DNA of 64,000 nt. It comes from Nitrospira sp. (GTDB lineage: Bacteria; Nitrospirota; Nitrospiria; Nitrospirales; Nitrospiraceae). Shown here in pieces: positions 40,536 to 52,338 of this stretch (its first letter is position 1; each line of letters opens with the position of its first letter). A program made the translations under genes and the position numbers. The DNA lies in contig VGXB01000002.1 of assembly GCA_016873515.1 (NCBI GenBank), forward strand, positions 1-64,000, read 5' to 3'. The notes under the pieces are model-generated. The model worked only from the letters and a program-made list of their open reading frames with translations. It was not told the DNA's origin and ran no database searches.

Positions 40536-40578
40536 TCCCCATCAATTTTCACTCTTGAATGCGTTGAAGGAGGACGTG

Positions 40579-41232
40579 ATGATGACGCTGAAGAAGCAAG
40601 GTGGAATCGCCCTCGCGGCCATGGCGCTGGTCGCCGGTGTCGCATCCACCACGTTGGCGATTGAATCGTTCCAAGAGCGGTTTGAATGGGGAGATATGAG
40701 CAAGCCCACGACGATTCAGGGCCGGGTGATCGTGCTGGATCCCTACGATGAAGCGGTCTGGATCAATGTGGCTGTCTATGGCGGCAACGCTGAAAGCGGA
40801 TTGTGGTGGCAAAAGTCCCATCCGGGTAAGACCCTGAAGTTTTATGCCGAGAAGGGAGCGTGGGAAGATTTGAAGAAGATGGGCCGTCCTCATTCAGGAC
40901 CGACTGCCGCCAAGGAGGTGCCTCCGGGTAGCACCACGGATCTGATCGAGTTCATTGCCGTGGAAACTGAGCAGAACCATCGGGTGATTTCTTCGATCAA
41001 GAAACTTCCCGAAATCTCCGGCTCCATCGGCAAGCCGTTGAGCATTGCCGGACTTCGTTTTAAGGAATGCGCGGGCAAGCACGAGTTTGAATCAGGCTGT
41101 GCGATGGCCAAGACCGCGCAGAACGACGCTCCGGCGGGAGAGCCAGGCATGCAATACGATGTCATGGCTCCGGGTGGCAAGGCTCTTGGTGGATTGATCC
41201 CCTGGACTTCGAAGTACAATCGCGCTCACTGA
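40579..41232 (+). CDS. Exported hypothetical protein
   Basis: Signal peptide LKKQGGIALAAMALVAGVASTTLA; ...TTIQGRVIVLDPYDEAVWINVAVYGGNAESGLWWQ; tandem with the 40020 gene. Confidence 0.75.
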   Translation: MMTLKKQGGIALAAMALVAGVASTTLAIESFQERFEWGDMSKPTTIQGRVIVLDPYDEAVWINVAVYGGNAESGLWWQKSHPGKTLKFYAEKGAWEDLKKMGRPHSGPTAAKEVPPGSTTDLIEFIAVETEQNHRVISSIKKLPEISGSIGKPLSIAGLRFKECAGKHEFESGCAMAKTAQNDAPAGEPGMQYDVMAPGGKALGGLIPWTSKYNRAH

Positions 41233-41251
41233 ACGCACGGACCGGTAGCAC

Positions 41252-41284
41252 AAAGGCGGCGCCTCCGATCGGAGCGCCGCCTTT
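41252..41284 (+). terminator. Intrinsic terminator after the exported-protein pair
   Basis: AAAGGCGGCGCCTCCGA/TCGGAGCGCCGCCTTT hairpin followed by TTGTTGTTT. Confidence 0.75.
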
Positions 41285-41319
41285 GTTGTTTCCGGAGTGC
41301 TGCGCGAAATCCTTCGTCG

Positions 41320-43977
41320 CTACGAGCGCTGCGATTCATCCGTCTGAGCCCTGCGCTGCCATTCTGCTAGACGGTTAAGGGCATCGAGAGGCGTCATTGA
41401 AAACAAGTCGATCTGTTTGACTTCCTCAATCAGGGGGTGAGGCTGAGGAAGGGGAGGAGTGAGGGATGGAGTCAATTCCTTCGGCTGATCGAGGAGTGGC
41501 TCTCTGACTGAAGAGTCTGGTTGTTCTAACTGGGCCAGCACTGAGCCCGCCCGTTCAATGACACTATCAGGGATCCCCGCCAGTTTGGCAACATGAATGC
41601 CATAGCTGCGATCCGCTCCTCCCGCCATGATCTTCCGGAGAAACACGATTTCGCCATCCCGCTCGTGGACGGCAACCCGATAGTTTGCGATTCCATCTCG
41701 CTGCCGCTCCAACTGGGCTAGTTCATGATAATGCGTGGCGAATAATGTACGGGCGCCGATACGGGTCCGATCATGAATATGTTCTGCCACTGCCCACGCA
41801 ATACTGAGCCCGTCGTAGGTGCTGGTCCCGCGCCCGATTTCATCCAGCAGAATCAAGCTGCGCGAGGTTGCGCTGTTTAAGATGTTTGCCGTTTCCACCA
41901 TCTCCACCATGAACGTGCTGAGGCCTCTGGCCAAATTGTCGGAAGCGCCCACACGGGTAAAAATACGGTCGACCAACCCAATTCGCGCATCAGCCGCAGG
42001 GACAAAGCTCCCGATCTGTGCCATCAGCACGATCAGCGCAACCTGTCGAAGATAGGTACTTTTCCCTGCCATGTTGGGACCGGTCAAGATCACCAGGCGC
42101 TGGCCCTCAGTATCTAGCTCCGTGTCATTGGGCACGAATGATGTGTCGCGAAGCCGTTCAACAACCGGATGGCGGCCGTCACGGATAGAGATCATGCCGG
42201 ATTCATTGACGATAGGCCTGGTGTATTGATTCAGCGCCGCGGTCTCGGCGAGGCCGGCTACGACATCGATCACCGCGAGAGCTCGCGCGATCGCGTCCAG
42301 GCGCTGAATTTCCCGGGCGAGACGGTTTCTGACATCGGCGAAGACCTCCTGCTCAAGTGCCAACAGCTTAGCGTCGGCTCCGGTGACACGTTCTTCAAGT
42401 TCTTTCAATTCGACGGTCATATAGCGCTCGGCGTTGGCGAGCGTTTGTTTGCGAATATAGTCGGACGGGACGCGCGTCAGATTGGCTTTCGTCACTTCAA
42501 TGTAGTAGCCGAACACCTGGTTGTAGCGGACCTTGAGTGAGTCGATCCCGGTGCGCTCCCGCTCTTGATTCTCGAGCCCTGCGATCCAGAGTTTCCCTTC
42601 CTTGGAGGTCTTGCACAGCTCGTCAATGCCGGCATGGTATCCCTCTTTGATGACGTGACCGTCACGCACGACCAGCGGTGCGTCGGGATGAATGGATTGC
42701 TCGATGATCTCGAACATGTCGCGTCCGTCATCCCACGACGAACGGATCTCGGCGCACAGGCGGTTCTCAAGTGACTGGAGATGCGTGCCGACTTCAGGCA
42801 AAGCGGCCAGGGAGTGTTTGAGTGCGAGCAGTTCACGCGGGCCGGCATACCCCAACACAATGCGGCTGCCCAACCGTGCCATGTCTTGCACGTTTCGCAA
42901 TGCTGCTCGCAAGGCGACTCGTATCTGCTGCCGGTCCTTCAGCTCTCCAACCGCATCCAGTCGCGCTTGGATGGGGACACAATGAATCAAGGGTCTGACC
43001 AGCCACTGCCGTAGCAGCCGGCTACCCATAACCGTGACAGCGCGATCCAGCACGGATGCCAGGGTGGAGGATGGCGAGTCCGATCGACCATCCGCCGATG
43101 TCATGGGTTTCAAGAGTTCAAGATCTCGAATCGTGATGCCGTCCAGATTCATGGCATCGCCGATCTGGCGGACGTAGAGACGGCGAATGTGGTCAAGCGG
43201 TACAGCCGGCTGAGTTTCCCGGAAATAGCCCAGCACTGCCCCGGCAGCCTCAAGGCCGACTGTCAGTTCTCGGCATCCGAACCCATCGAGTGTCTGCACG
43301 CGGAACTGGTTTTCCAGCATCTGTCTGTTCTTGTCGTACTCGAACGAATCGGCCGGACGCGCACACAGCCGAGTGTCTGTGATCTGGTTGAGCCATGCGG
43401 CGGTGTGTGGCGGTAATCCGACGGGATACAAGACTTCGCGTGGGTCGAGCCTGGTCAATTCATCCAGGATGCGCGATTCGGCTAGTGCCCCGCTGAACTC
43501 TATCGCCCAGAACTCGCCCGTCGAGACTTCGAGCGCTGCCAGTCCGATCAGGGCCGATCCAGATGCCGATGGACGGAACGATAGGGCTGCGAGGTGGCTG
43601 GATTCAACTGGAGAAAGGAATTCCGTCTCGACCAGCGTGCCTGGCGTGTACAGCCGGACCACTTCGCGGCGTACCAACCCCTTAGCAAGCTTGGGATCTT
43701 CAACCTGTTCGCAGAGTGCGACGGTTTGTCCGGCTTTAAGGAGTTTGGCGATATAGCCGGTCGCGGCATGATAGGGGACGCCGCAAAGCGGAACGGGGTC
43801 CGGACTCTGTTTGTCTCGGGACGTGAGCGTGATGGATAGGAGCCGGGAGGCTTCCTGAGCGTCCTCATAGAACATCTCGTAGAAATCGCCGACCCGGAAA
43901 AACAGGATCGCTTGCGGATAACCCCGCTTGATGTCGCGATACTGGCGCATGAGGGGGCTCGCATTCAAATTAGTCAT
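41320..43977 (-). CDS. mutS: DNA mismatch repair protein MutS
   Basis: SPLMRQYRDIKRGYPQAILFFRVGDFYEMFYEDA; TGPNMAGKSTYLRQVALIVLMAQIGSFVPA; LILLDEIGRGTSTYDGLSIAWAVAEHIH. Confidence 0.98.
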   Translation of the reverse strand: MTNLNASPLMRQYRDIKRGYPQAILFFRVGDFYEMFYEDAQEASRLLSITLTSRDKQSPDPVPLCGVPYHAATGYIAKLLKAGQTVALCEQVEDPKLAKGLVRREVVRLYTPGTLVETEFLSPVESSHLAALSFRPSASGSALIGLAALEVSTGEFWAIEFSGALAESRILDELTRLDPREVLYPVGLPPHTAAWLNQITDTRLCARPADSFEYDKNRQMLENQFRVQTLDGFGCRELTVGLEAAGAVLGYFRETQPAVPLDHIRRLYVRQIGDAMNLDGITIRDLELLKPMTSADGRSDSPSSTLASVLDRAVTVMGSRLLRQWLVRPLIHCVPIQARLDAVGELKDRQQIRVALRAALRNVQDMARLGSRIVLGYAGPRELLALKHSLAALPEVGTHLQSLENRLCAEIRSSWDDGRDMFEIIEQSIHPDAPLVVRDGHVIKEGYHAGIDELCKTSKEGKLWIAGLENQERERTGIDSLKVRYNQVFGYYIEVTKANLTRVPSDYIRKQTLANAERYMTVELKELEERVTGADAKLLALEQEVFADVRNRLAREIQRLDAIARALAVIDVVAGLAETAALNQYTRPIVNESGMISIRDGRHPVVERLRDTSFVPNDTELDTEGQRLVILTGPNMAGKSTYLRQVALIVLMAQIGSFVPAADARIGLVDRIFTRVGASDNLARGLSTFMVEMVETANILNSATSRSLILLDEIGRGTSTYDGLSIAWAVAEHIHDRTRIGARTLFATHYHELAQLERQRDGIANYRVAVHERDGEIVFLRKIMAGGADRSYGIHVAKLAGIPDSVIERAGSVLAQLEQPDSSVREPLLDQPKELTPSLTPPLPQPHPLIEEVKQIDLFSMTPLDALNRLAEWQRRAQTDESQRS

Positions 43978-44314
43978 CGGCGAAACTCTGCGGTGATTCG
44001 GATGACGCGGGGGTGGCGGTCCGGTCGGTGGCTTTTTCGAGCGATTGGCGGAGGCGTTCCAGGTCGACATCAGCTTCCTGCAGGGCTTTCGTTTTACGCC
44101 GCAGTTCAATGCGACCGTGGATCCACGGCGGAAAGAGCAAGAGGCCCGCGACCAAGAGTCCGACGACAAAGCCGGCCATGATGGGCTTGTAGACGGGGGT
44201 TGACGCTTCGAGCAATCCGAAGAAGTACCGGAGCGTGACCTTTTGTTCCTGGTTTTGGAGAAAGAACGCCAGGGAGAGGAGTAAGAGGATGCCGACGAGA
44301 ATCAATCGAATCAT
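43970..44314 (-). CDS. LapA domain (DUF1049) membrane protein
   Basis: MIRLILVGILLLLSLAFFLQNQEQKVTLRYFFG...IMAGFVVGLLVAGLLLFPPWIHGRIELRRKTKAL. Confidence 0.85.
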   Translation of the reverse strand: MIRLILVGILLLLSLAFFLQNQEQKVTLRYFFGLLEASTPVYKPIMAGFVVGLLVAGLLLFPPWIHGRIELRRKTKALQEADVDLERLRQSLEKATDRTATPASSESPQSFADD

Positions 44315-44940
44315 CGAGCCGAATTCCTTCTCCGAGCAGGGTGCGCGGGTTTCCGTGATACTGATGCACGGCTGACTACCTGCCAGGCTCGTATGATCCG
44401 AGTCAAGAGCGTGGCCGATCGGGGGCCTTGCGCCGTGACCAGTGCGCCCCGTGTCGTCAGGGTCCGGTGGGCCAACTGCACCTCCAGTCTGTCCGCAGGG
44501 AGCCATTCGGGAAATCGGTCGGCCCACTCGATAGCGACAACCATCGAGCCGGCACGATAGTCGTCCAGCCCGATCGATTCGGCTTCCGTGACGGTACGCA
44601 ACCGATAGAGATCGATATGAACCAGGGGGACTCGGCCGTAATATTCATGGACCAAGACGAAGGTGGGACTACTGACTGATTCCGGCGGCACGTCGAGGCC
44701 CGCGGCAATACCTCGGACCAAGGCGGTCTTGCCAGCGCCGAGTGAACCGATCAACGCGAGCACCTCTCCACCGGTAAACATAGAGCCGATGATGTGTCCA
44801 AGGCGTTCGGTCTGGGAGTGGGATGAGAGGACCAACTCAAGGAGCTCGGCCGACGGACGGCATGACGCCTTCGATTGTCGTGTGACTTGAACGGGGCCGG
44901 AAGGTAGCTGACTAGGCTTGCTGGATGGTCTTAAGGGCAT
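44311..44940 (-). CDS. tsaE: tRNA threonylcarbamoyladenosine biosynthesis ATPase TsaE
   Basis: LALIGSLGAGKTALVRGIAAGL...SSPTFVLVHEYYGRVPLVHIDLYRL...GLDDYRAGSMVVAIEWADRF. Confidence 0.92.
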   Translation of the reverse strand: MPLRPSSKPSQLPSGPVQVTRQSKASCRPSAELLELVLSSHSQTERLGHIIGSMFTGGEVLALIGSLGAGKTALVRGIAAGLDVPPESVSSPTFVLVHEYYGRVPLVHIDLYRLRTVTEAESIGLDDYRAGSMVVAIEWADRFPEWLPADRLEVQLAHRTLTTRGALVTAQGPRSATLLTRIIRAWQVVSRASVSRKPAHPARRRNSAR

Positions 44941-46468
44941 AAGGTATCTGCTCAATCACATCTCCGGTAATGAGTCCTACTTGTCCCTTGTCAGCCGTAG
45001 CCAGGTCCCCAGCGTACCCATGCAGATAGGTGCCCGCGCAGGCCGCTTCCCAGGATGTCAACCCTTGCGCCAGCAGCCCAACGATGATTCCAGTCAAGAC
45101 GTCGCCTGTGCCGGCCGTGGCCATGCCTGGATTACCTGTGGGACAGATGGCCGCCGCTCCATCCGGCCTGGCCACGACGGTCCTGGCACCTTTCAGCACG
45201 ACGAACGTTCCTCGTTCCCGTGCAAACCGAACAGCGGTCCCGATGCGATCCGCGTTGATGCTCTGGGGGGTGGCATTGGTTTCTAGTCGAGCCATTTCTC
45301 CAGGATGAGGCGTGAGGATCGGCGGGGTCTTGCACGCGGTCAACACCGAGGCACGTCCGGCCAGCGCATTGAGCGCATCAGCATCCAGGACGGCCGGCCG
45401 ATCAAGATCTTTCATCAACGCTTGAACCAATTCGACTGTTTCCGGGTGGGTGGAGAGTCCGGGGCCAATCGCCACGGCGGTTCGAGCGGCGATGAAGGTT
45501 TTCAACCGGTCAAGTGCTAACCGAGAAAAGGTCCGTGCTTTTGTGTCCGGCATCGGGATTGTCATGGCCTCCAGCAGCTTTGATTCCAATACGTCGTTGA
45601 CGCCGGCGGGGGCGGCAACGGTGACGAGACCGGCTCCGATGCGAAGCGCGGCCTTGGCGGTCATAGCCGCTGCGCCGGTCTTGCCCACGGAGCCCGCGAT
45701 AATACCGACATGGCCAAACGTGCCTTTGTGGCTCACGGGCCTACGTGCTGGGAGAACGGCGCGTACGGAGGCCGGCGTCATCAGGGTTGTGTGGCTTGTG
45801 ACAGCCTCGATGTAGGCTGTAGGAATTCCGATATCAACAAGGTTGATCGATCCGGCAAGATCGATCCCATGATACTGATAGAGCCCCAATTTCGGGAGCC
45901 CGAACGTCACGGTCAGTGAGGCTCGGACGGCTCGACCGAGAATAGCACCGGTATCGGCATGAAGGCCCGATGGAAGGTCGGCGGCCACGACTAGGCGTCC
46001 CGCTTCATTGATACTGTCGATCGCGTCGGCGTAACGCCCAGTAACATCGGAGGAGAGGCCGGTTCCTAACAGCGCATCGATGATGAGGTCACTTTCACGG
46101 AGCAGCGGGGACATGTGGCTTTTGGAGGCATAGAGGTGCACGGCAGACTTGCCCGCCGTGCGGATGAATTGCCGGTACATCACGGCAGCGTCAGGGCTTA
46201 ATTCGGAGGCGGGCGACATCATGAAGACCTGGACCCGTGCCCGGCGGCGGTGGAGTAACCGGGCCGCGACAAGCCCATCGCCGCCGTTATTACCTTTTCC
46301 GCAGAGGATCATCATATGCTTTCCCTGTGCGGAACCAAAGGCTTGTTCAAGACAGGCCACAAGGCCTGAGCCGGCTCGCTCCATCAGCACTTTTGCCGGG
46401 ATGCGGGCTTCGCCGATCGTGCGGCGATCTAGCTGCTGCATCTGTGTGCCGGTGATGATTTTCGTCAT
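44912..46468 (-). CDS. nnrD: Bifunctional NAD(P)H-hydrate epimerase / ADP-dependent dehydratase
   Basis: MILCGKGNNGGDGLVAARLL; HPGEMARL; VLKGARTVVARPDGAAAICPTGNPGMATAGTGDVLTGIIVGLLAQG. Confidence 0.95.
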   Translation of the reverse strand: MTKIITGTQMQQLDRRTIGEARIPAKVLMERAGSGLVACLEQAFGSAQGKHMMILCGKGNNGGDGLVAARLLHRRRARVQVFMMSPASELSPDAAVMYRQFIRTAGKSAVHLYASKSHMSPLLRESDLIIDALLGTGLSSDVTGRYADAIDSINEAGRLVVAADLPSGLHADTGAILGRAVRASLTVTFGLPKLGLYQYHGIDLAGSINLVDIGIPTAYIEAVTSHTTLMTPASVRAVLPARRPVSHKGTFGHVGIIAGSVGKTGAAAMTAKAALRIGAGLVTVAAPAGVNDVLESKLLEAMTIPMPDTKARTFSRLALDRLKTFIAARTAVAIGPGLSTHPETVELVQALMKDLDRPAVLDADALNALAGRASVLTACKTPPILTPHPGEMARLETNATPQSINADRIGTAVRFARERGTFVVLKGARTVVARPDGAAAICPTGNPGMATAGTGDVLTGIIVGLLAQGLTSWEAACAGTYLHGYAGDLATADKGQVGLITGDVIEQIPYALKTIQQA

Positions 46469-46513
46469 GGTGAACCGAGGATGATGAACAGGCAGATTCA
46501 GTGGCCGATAGCG

Positions 46514-47227
46514 TTAACCGAGCAAGGCTTTCATTTCTTTCACAGCTTGCTTGAGGCCAACCAGTACGGCCCGCGCAATGATGCTATGCCCGATGTTGTA
46601 TTCGACGATTTCAGGAATATGCGTCAGGCGTTTCACATTACGGTAATTCAACCCGTGGCCCGCATTGACGCCGATCCCCAGCTTGTACGCGAACTTCGCC
46701 GCCTGGGTGATGGCCTCGAATTCGGCATCGGTCTCTTTGGAGCGGCTCGCATTCGCATAGCGGCCGGTGTGTAGCTCAACGAAATCCGCGGAAACTTTGT
46801 GCGCGGCCTTGATCTGAGTGAGATCTGGCTCGACGAAGAGGCTGACGGGAATCCCACCGTTGTGCAGCAACGTAATGATACCCTCGATACGATCGCGCTG
46901 GCCGGCAACGTCCAGCCCGCCCTCCGTGGTGAGTTCCTGCCGTTTCTCCGGGACCAGCGTGACGAGATCCGGTTTCACCGTGAGTGCGATCTTCGCCATG
47001 GTGTCATCTGCAGCCATTTCCAGATCGAGTTTGGTGCGGAGAATTTCGCGCAAGAGCCGGAGGTCTCGGTCTTGGATATGCCGGCGGTCTTCGCGCAGAT
47101 GGACGACCAGTCCATCTGCCCCGGCCAGTTCGACGAGGATGGCCGCGGCTAGAGGGTCCGGGTCGTTCTCTCCCCGTGCCTGCCGCAACGTCGCGACATG
47201 ATCGATATTGACGCCAAGCCGGGCCAC
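46514..47227 (-). CDS. pdxJ: Pyridoxine 5'-phosphate synthase PdxJ
   Basis: [54 protein letters not shown]. Confidence 0.97.
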   Translation of the reverse strand: MARLGVNIDHVATLRQARGENDPDPLAAAILVELAGADGLVVHLREDRRHIQDRDLRLLREILRTKLDLEMAADDTMAKIALTVKPDLVTLVPEKRQELTTEGGLDVAGQRDRIEGIITLLHNGGIPVSLFVEPDLTQIKAAHKVSADFVELHTGRYANASRSKETDAEFEAITQAAKFAYKLGIGVNAGHGLNYRNVKRLTHIPEIVEYNIGHSIIARAVLVGLKQAVKEMKALLG

Positions 47228-47413
47228 TGATTCTCCCTTCAGCTCTCTCTGGGTGCCGAGGAAAACAGGACAACGAAATGATGTGGAATTGGGATCTATT
47301 AGTAACAGAAAGCCGGGAGGGGGAGCAAGGTCGAACTCCTTCGGTCGTGAGCTGAATAGGTGCAAAGGTGCCCGAGAGCAAGGATTCAGAACCCCACAGA
47401 ATCACAAGGCAAA

Positions 47414-47442
47414 TTGACTCGGTCAGGGCCCTCCATTACAAT
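47414..47442 (+). promoter_or_regulatory. Sigma70-like promoter upstream of the aspartate-family operon
   Basis: TTGACT - 17 nt - TACAAT. Confidence 0.6.
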
Positions 47443-47532
47443 AGACCCATCTCGATAGCCCCTGGAGAGCTGTGATCAGAATAGGGGACCGAGAAAACGG
47501 TTCGCATCTATCAAACAAGCCAGGGAGCGGTT

Positions 47533-48729
47533 ATGGGGCTGGGCGATGGGTTTTATCGAATCAAACGACTCCCTCCGTATGTCTTCGCGCAGGTACAATC
47601 GCTCAAGCTCGACGCTCGGCAACATGGTGAGGATATCATCGATTTCGGCATGGGGAATCCCGACCAGCCGACGCCGTCCCACATCGTCGACAAGATGATC
47701 GAGGCGGCCCGCAAGGGGAAGAATCATCGCTACTCCGCGTCGCGCGGAATTACCAAACTGCGCTATGCGATCTGTGGGTGGTACAAACGCAACTACGATG
47801 TCGATTTAGACCCGGAAACAGAAGCGATCGTGACGATCGGATCGAAAGAGGGTCTGGCACACCTGGCTTTGGCCATGATCGGTCCCGGCGACGTAGTGTT
47901 GACGCCGACCCCGACCTACCCAATTCATATGTACAGTTTCATCATCGCGGGTGGCGAGGTTCGTGGGATCGAACTGCATCAGGATAACGATTTTTTTGAA
48001 GATCTCACACGAGTCTATCGCCAGACGTTTCCACGGCCGAAGATCCTCGTCATCAATTTTCCGCACAATCCAACGACGGCCGTCGTGGATCTGGGATTCT
48101 TCAAAAAGATCGTTGCTTTTGCCAAGGAACACAACGTTATCGTCATTCATGATCTGGCCTATGCTGACCTGGTATTCGATGGTTACAAGGCGCCGAGCTT
48201 TCTTCAAGTCCCCGGTGCAAAGGACGTCGGGGTAGAGTTCTACACCCTCTCCAAGGCCTACAACATGCCGGGATGGCGCGTGGGGTTTTGTATGGGCAAT
48301 CGCGAGGTAGTGGGGGCGCTGGCGAAGATCAAGAGCTATCTGGACTATGGGATTTTCCAACCAGTTCAGATCGCCAGCGTGATTGCACTCAACGGGCCGC
48401 AGGACTGTGTCAAAGAGACGGTCCTGCGCTATCAGAAACGGCGCGATGTGCTGGTCGGCGGGCTGAATCGCATCGGGTGGAACGTGGCCAAGCCATTGGC
48501 CACGATGTTTGTGTGGGCCCGCATCCCCCTGCCCTATCGCCACATGGGTTCGCTGGAATTTTCAAAGCTGCTGCTCAAGGAAGCAAAAGTCGCGGTATCG
48601 CCGGGGATCGGTTTCGGCGAAGGCGGCGATGAATATGTGCGCTTCGGGTTGGTGGAGAACGAGCATCGCACCCGTCAGGCCGTCAGGGGCATCCGGAAAG
48701 CGCTGAAGCTCCATGGAGCCGAAGAATGA
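47533..48729 (+). CDS. alaC: Class I aminotransferase (AlaC/DapL-like)
   Basis: [63 protein letters not shown]. Confidence 0.9.
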   Translation: MGLGDGFYRIKRLPPYVFAQVQSLKLDARQHGEDIIDFGMGNPDQPTPSHIVDKMIEAARKGKNHRYSASRGITKLRYAICGWYKRNYDVDLDPETEAIVTIGSKEGLAHLALAMIGPGDVVLTPTPTYPIHMYSFIIAGGEVRGIELHQDNDFFEDLTRVYRQTFPRPKILVINFPHNPTTAVVDLGFFKKIVAFAKEHNVIVIHDLAYADLVFDGYKAPSFLQVPGAKDVGVEFYTLSKAYNMPGWRVGFCMGNREVVGALAKIKSYLDYGIFQPVQIASVIALNGPQDCVKETVLRYQKRRDVLVGGLNRIGWNVAKPLATMFVWARIPLPYRHMGSLEFSKLLLKEAKVAVSPGIGFGEGGDEYVRFGLVENEHRTRQAVRGIRKALKLHGAEE

Positions 48730-50039
48730 CATCCCGTATCGGAGTCGGCATTATCGGGTTCGGCACGGTGGGCACCGGAACGGCGAAAGTGCTGCTCGAC
48801 AAGGCCGCGCTCATTCGCCGCCATGTCGGGGTGCCGATCGAGCTGATCCGCATCGCGGACCTCGACATCACACGAGACCGTGGCCTGTCACTTCCTCCCG
48901 GTGTCTTGACGACCGACGTGAAGCAGGTGCTCAACGATCCCGCTGTCGATATCGTCATCGAATTGATCGGCGGCTACGACATTGCCAAACGGGTCATCCT
49001 CGAGGCGATCGCCGCCGGCAAACACGTGATCACGGCCAACAAGGCTCTATTAGCGCTTCATGGAGAGGAGATTTTCGAGGCTGCGTCGCGCAAGGGTGTG
49101 GATGTGGGATTCGAGGCTAGCGTGGGTGGGGGTATCCCTGTCATTCGGGCGCTGACGGAAGGGCTGGTGGGTAATACGCTCCAATCCATTTACGGTATTA
49201 TCAACGGCACATCGAATTACATTCTGTCTCGGATGACACATGACGGCCATAGTTTCGAAGCCGTGCTCAACGATGCGCAGCAAGCCGGGTATGCTGAGGC
49301 GAACCCCGCCTTCGACGTGGAGGGCATCGATTCGGCGCACAAACTTGCGATTTTGGTAAACCTTGCCTATGGCACGCCCGTGAATTTCAAAGAGATCTAC
49401 ACGGAAGGGATTACCCACATCACGCCGACCGACATCGCCTATGCGAAACAGTTTGGCTTTACCATCAAGCTTCTGGGCATTGCCAAGCTCGTGGACGGTG
49501 AGGTAGAAGCCCGCGTGCACCCCACGATGTTGCCCTCGCGCTCCCCTCTCGCGCAAGTTGAGGGGGTCTACAACGCAATCCAATTGGTTGGCGATGCGGT
49601 CGGGGACGTGGTGTTCTATGGCCGGGGGGCCGGCTCGATGCCGACAGGAAGCGCTGTGGTGAGCGACGTGATCGCCATCGGACGGAATCTGCTCAAAGGC
49701 GCGGTCGGACGAGTGCCTCCCGCGTCGTTCCAACAGGACCAGCGGCGGCCGCTGCGCATGAAACCGATGGAGGAGATCAGTTCGCTCTACTATCTGCGAT
49801 TCATGGTGGTGGACCGTCCCGGGGTCTTGGCGCAAATCGCTGGAGAATTGGGCCGCTGCGGAATCAGTATCTCCTCGATGCTGCAGCAGGGACGCCGGGA
49901 AGAGCAAACGGTGCCGGTGGTTATCAAGACGCATATGGCCCAAGAGCGTGACATACAGACCGCACTCTGCGAGATCAACCGCAAACCCTTTGTGTCCGAA
50001 CCGGCGACGCTGATTCGGGTGGAAGGCAAAGACGAGTGA
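48726..50039 (+). CDS. hom: Homoserine dehydrogenase
   Basis: [46 protein letters not shown]-terminal ACT domain. Confidence 0.97.
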   Translation: MTSRIGVGIIGFGTVGTGTAKVLLDKAALIRRHVGVPIELIRIADLDITRDRGLSLPPGVLTTDVKQVLNDPAVDIVIELIGGYDIAKRVILEAIAAGKHVITANKALLALHGEEIFEAASRKGVDVGFEASVGGGIPVIRALTEGLVGNTLQSIYGIINGTSNYILSRMTHDGHSFEAVLNDAQQAGYAEANPAFDVEGIDSAHKLAILVNLAYGTPVNFKEIYTEGITHITPTDIAYAKQFGFTIKLLGIAKLVDGEVEARVHPTMLPSRSPLAQVEGVYNAIQLVGDAVGDVVFYGRGAGSMPTGSAVVSDVIAIGRNLLKGAVGRVPPASFQQDQRRPLRMKPMEEISSLYYLRFMVVDRPGVLAQIAGELGRCGISISSMLQQGRREEQTVPVVIKTHMAQERDIQTALCEINRKPFVSEPATLIRVEGKDE

Positions 50040-50054
50040 CAGGCAAGTGATCGA

Positions 50055-51113
50055 ATGAATCGCTGGCGCGGCATCATTGAAGAATATCGCAAGTTTCTAC
50101 CGGTGTCGGAGAAGACTCCGATCATCAGCTTAGCAGAGGGCAATACGCCGCTGATTCGTGCCGCGCGGCTGGCCAAGGCGATCGCGCCGGGCATCGATCT
50201 GTATCTTAAGTTCGAGGGGATGAATCCCACCGGTTCTTTCAAAGATCGCGGCATGACGCTGGCCATGTCGAAAGCGGCGGAGAACGGCGCGCGAGCCGTC
50301 ATGTGCGCCTCTACCGGCAATACGTCCGCGTCGGCGGCCGCCTATGGGGCCCACGCAGGGTTGGCCGTCTACGTCTTGATCCCAGCTGGGAAAATTGCGA
50401 TGGGGAAACTTTCCCAAGCAATGATGCACCAAGCGACGGTGATTCAAATCGAAGGAAATTTCGATCAAGCCTTGACGTTGGTCAAGGATCTTTCAGCCGC
50501 CTATCATATCGAGTTGGTGAATTCCTTGAATCCCTTCCGCATCGAGGGGCAGAAGACTGCCGCATTCGAAGTCTGCGATCAGCTTGGTGAGGCTCCGAAT
50601 CTCCACGTGCTGCCAGTAGGCAATGCTGGGAACATTACTGCCTACTGGAGGGGCTATCGCGAATACCGCCAGGCCAATCAAATTGCCAAGCTTCCCCGCA
50701 TGATGGGAGTTCAGGCGGCGGGGGCGGCTCCGATTGTGCTGGGCAAGGTTGTCGAGCAGCCGCACACTGTGGCCACGGCGATTCAGATCGGCAATCCGGC
50801 CAGCTGGTCCTCGGCTGTGACTGCGATCCAAGAATCTTCCGGTGCCATCGACGTGGTCACGGATGAGGAAATTCTTCAGGCCTACGCGGCGGTGGCGGCG
50901 GCAGAAGGCGTGTTTTGCGAACCGGCGTCCGCCGCATCAGTCGCGGGCGTGGTGAAGTTGCACCGGGCGGGTGCGCTGCGGGAAGGCGACACCGTGGTGT
51001 GCACGCTGACCGGGCATGGCCTAAAAGATGCTGATACCGCCATCGGTGTGTCGAAACCTCCCTTAACCGTCAAGGCGACGCGTGAGGATGTCGCTCGGCT
51101 GTTGCAGATATGA
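50055..51113 (+). CDS. thrC: Threonine synthase
   Basis: [18 protein letters not shown]...[22 protein letters not shown]. Confidence 0.97.
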   Translation: MNRWRGIIEEYRKFLPVSEKTPIISLAEGNTPLIRAARLAKAIAPGIDLYLKFEGMNPTGSFKDRGMTLAMSKAAENGARAVMCASTGNTSASAAAYGAHAGLAVYVLIPAGKIAMGKLSQAMMHQATVIQIEGNFDQALTLVKDLSAAYHIELVNSLNPFRIEGQKTAAFEVCDQLGEAPNLHVLPVGNAGNITAYWRGYREYRQANQIAKLPRMMGVQAAGAAPIVLGKVVEQPHTVATAIQIGNPASWSSAVTAIQESSGAIDVVTDEEILQAYAAVAAAEGVFCEPASAASVAGVVKLHRAGALREGDTVVCTLTGHGLKDADTAIGVSKPPLTVKATREDVARLLQI

Positions 51114-51129
51114 GCATGGTGCAGTTCAG

Positions 51130-52338
51130 ATGAAATATGTGATCGTGCATGCCGGTGGAATGGCTGATCAACCCCGGCAAGAACTCGGCGGGCGCACTCC
51201 CCTCCAAGCCTCGCGCACCCCCCATCTCAATCGTCTGGCACAGGCGGGAGAACTCGGCCAGCTCGCGATTCCCTGTGACCGCGTGATACACGGCAGCGGC
51301 TTGAGCGGCACGGCTATCCTCGGATACGACCCCCAAAAGTACTATCAAGGTCCAGGTCCATTCGAAGCGGCGAGCTTAGGAGTGTCCGTGACAGAACATG
51401 ACGTGGTGTATCGCTGCACGATGGTAACACTGAAACCAGAAGGTGGAAAACCTGGCGACGACATCAAGAAATTAGGCCCGCATGTCGTCATGGACGATGC
51501 GACGGGAGGCTTGATCGAAACCGAAGACGCGCGAGAATTGATCGACGCAATCAATGAACAGCTCGGGTCCGAGACCATTCAATTTATTCCTGGAACCGGT
51601 CATCGTCATCTTATGGTGTGGGTGAATGGAAAACTGAAAACCCTCTGCGCTGATCCACGGACGGTGCTCGGCCGGTCCATCGCGGAGGCGTTGCCCAAGA
51701 TGGACGAAGCGAACATCCTTCGAAAGCTTATGGACGCTGCCTATTTGATTCTGCACGATCATCCGATCAACGATGACCGCCTGGCATCCGGCAAGAAGCC
51801 GGCCAATTGCGTCTGGCTGTGGGGTGAAGGGCGGGCCGTCATATGGCCGAGCCTGCCGGAAAAGTACCGTATCAAGGGTACGGTCGTGGCGACGAGCAAT
51901 GTGCTACGAGGCATCGGTATTTGCGCGGGACTCGATGTGGTGGATCCTGATCGGTTGGCTGATGGAGACTTCCTCGCGAAGGCGAACGCGGCGTTGGCGG
52001 AGTGCGCCAAGAAAGATTTCATCTATGTGCATGCGGGTCTAACAGACGACGTGATCCACAGCGCCGACATGAACGCGAAGGTGCGGGGCATCGAAGCGTT
52101 CGATCGAGATCTGGTTGGACCCTTGATCGAGGGATTGGCCAAACAGGGGCCGTATCGGTATTTGGTGGTGAGTGATCATGGCAAAGCGGAGGGGTTGCCC
52201 ATCTATGCGTTTGGAGAAGGCGGTAACCAAGGTTCTGCAACTGCCGGTCGGCGGTTTACGGAGTCCGACGCGCAGGCTTCGAACCTTCCGCCTCGTGACG
52301 CCACCAAATTCATCAACCGGCTCTTTGCAAAAGGGTGA
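51130..52338 (+). CDS. ApgM-like (2,3-BPG-independent phosphoglycerate mutase family, alkaline phosphatase superfamily), active site divergent
   Basis: [64 protein letters not shown]; within hom-thrC-X-lysC. Several expected catalytic residues are not present. Confidence 0.85.
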   Translation: MKYVIVHAGGMADQPRQELGGRTPLQASRTPHLNRLAQAGELGQLAIPCDRVIHGSGLSGTAILGYDPQKYYQGPGPFEAASLGVSVTEHDVVYRCTMVTLKPEGGKPGDDIKKLGPHVVMDDATGGLIETEDARELIDAINEQLGSETIQFIPGTGHRHLMVWVNGKLKTLCADPRTVLGRSIAEALPKMDEANILRKLMDAAYLILHDHPINDDRLASGKKPANCVWLWGEGRAVIWPSLPEKYRIKGTVVATSNVLRGIGICAGLDVVDPDRLADGDFLAKANAALAECAKKDFIYVHAGLTDDVIHSADMNAKVRGIEAFDRDLVGPLIEGLAKQGPYRYLVVSDHGKAEGLPIYAFGEGGNQGSATAGRRFTESDAQASNLPPRDATKFINRLFAKG

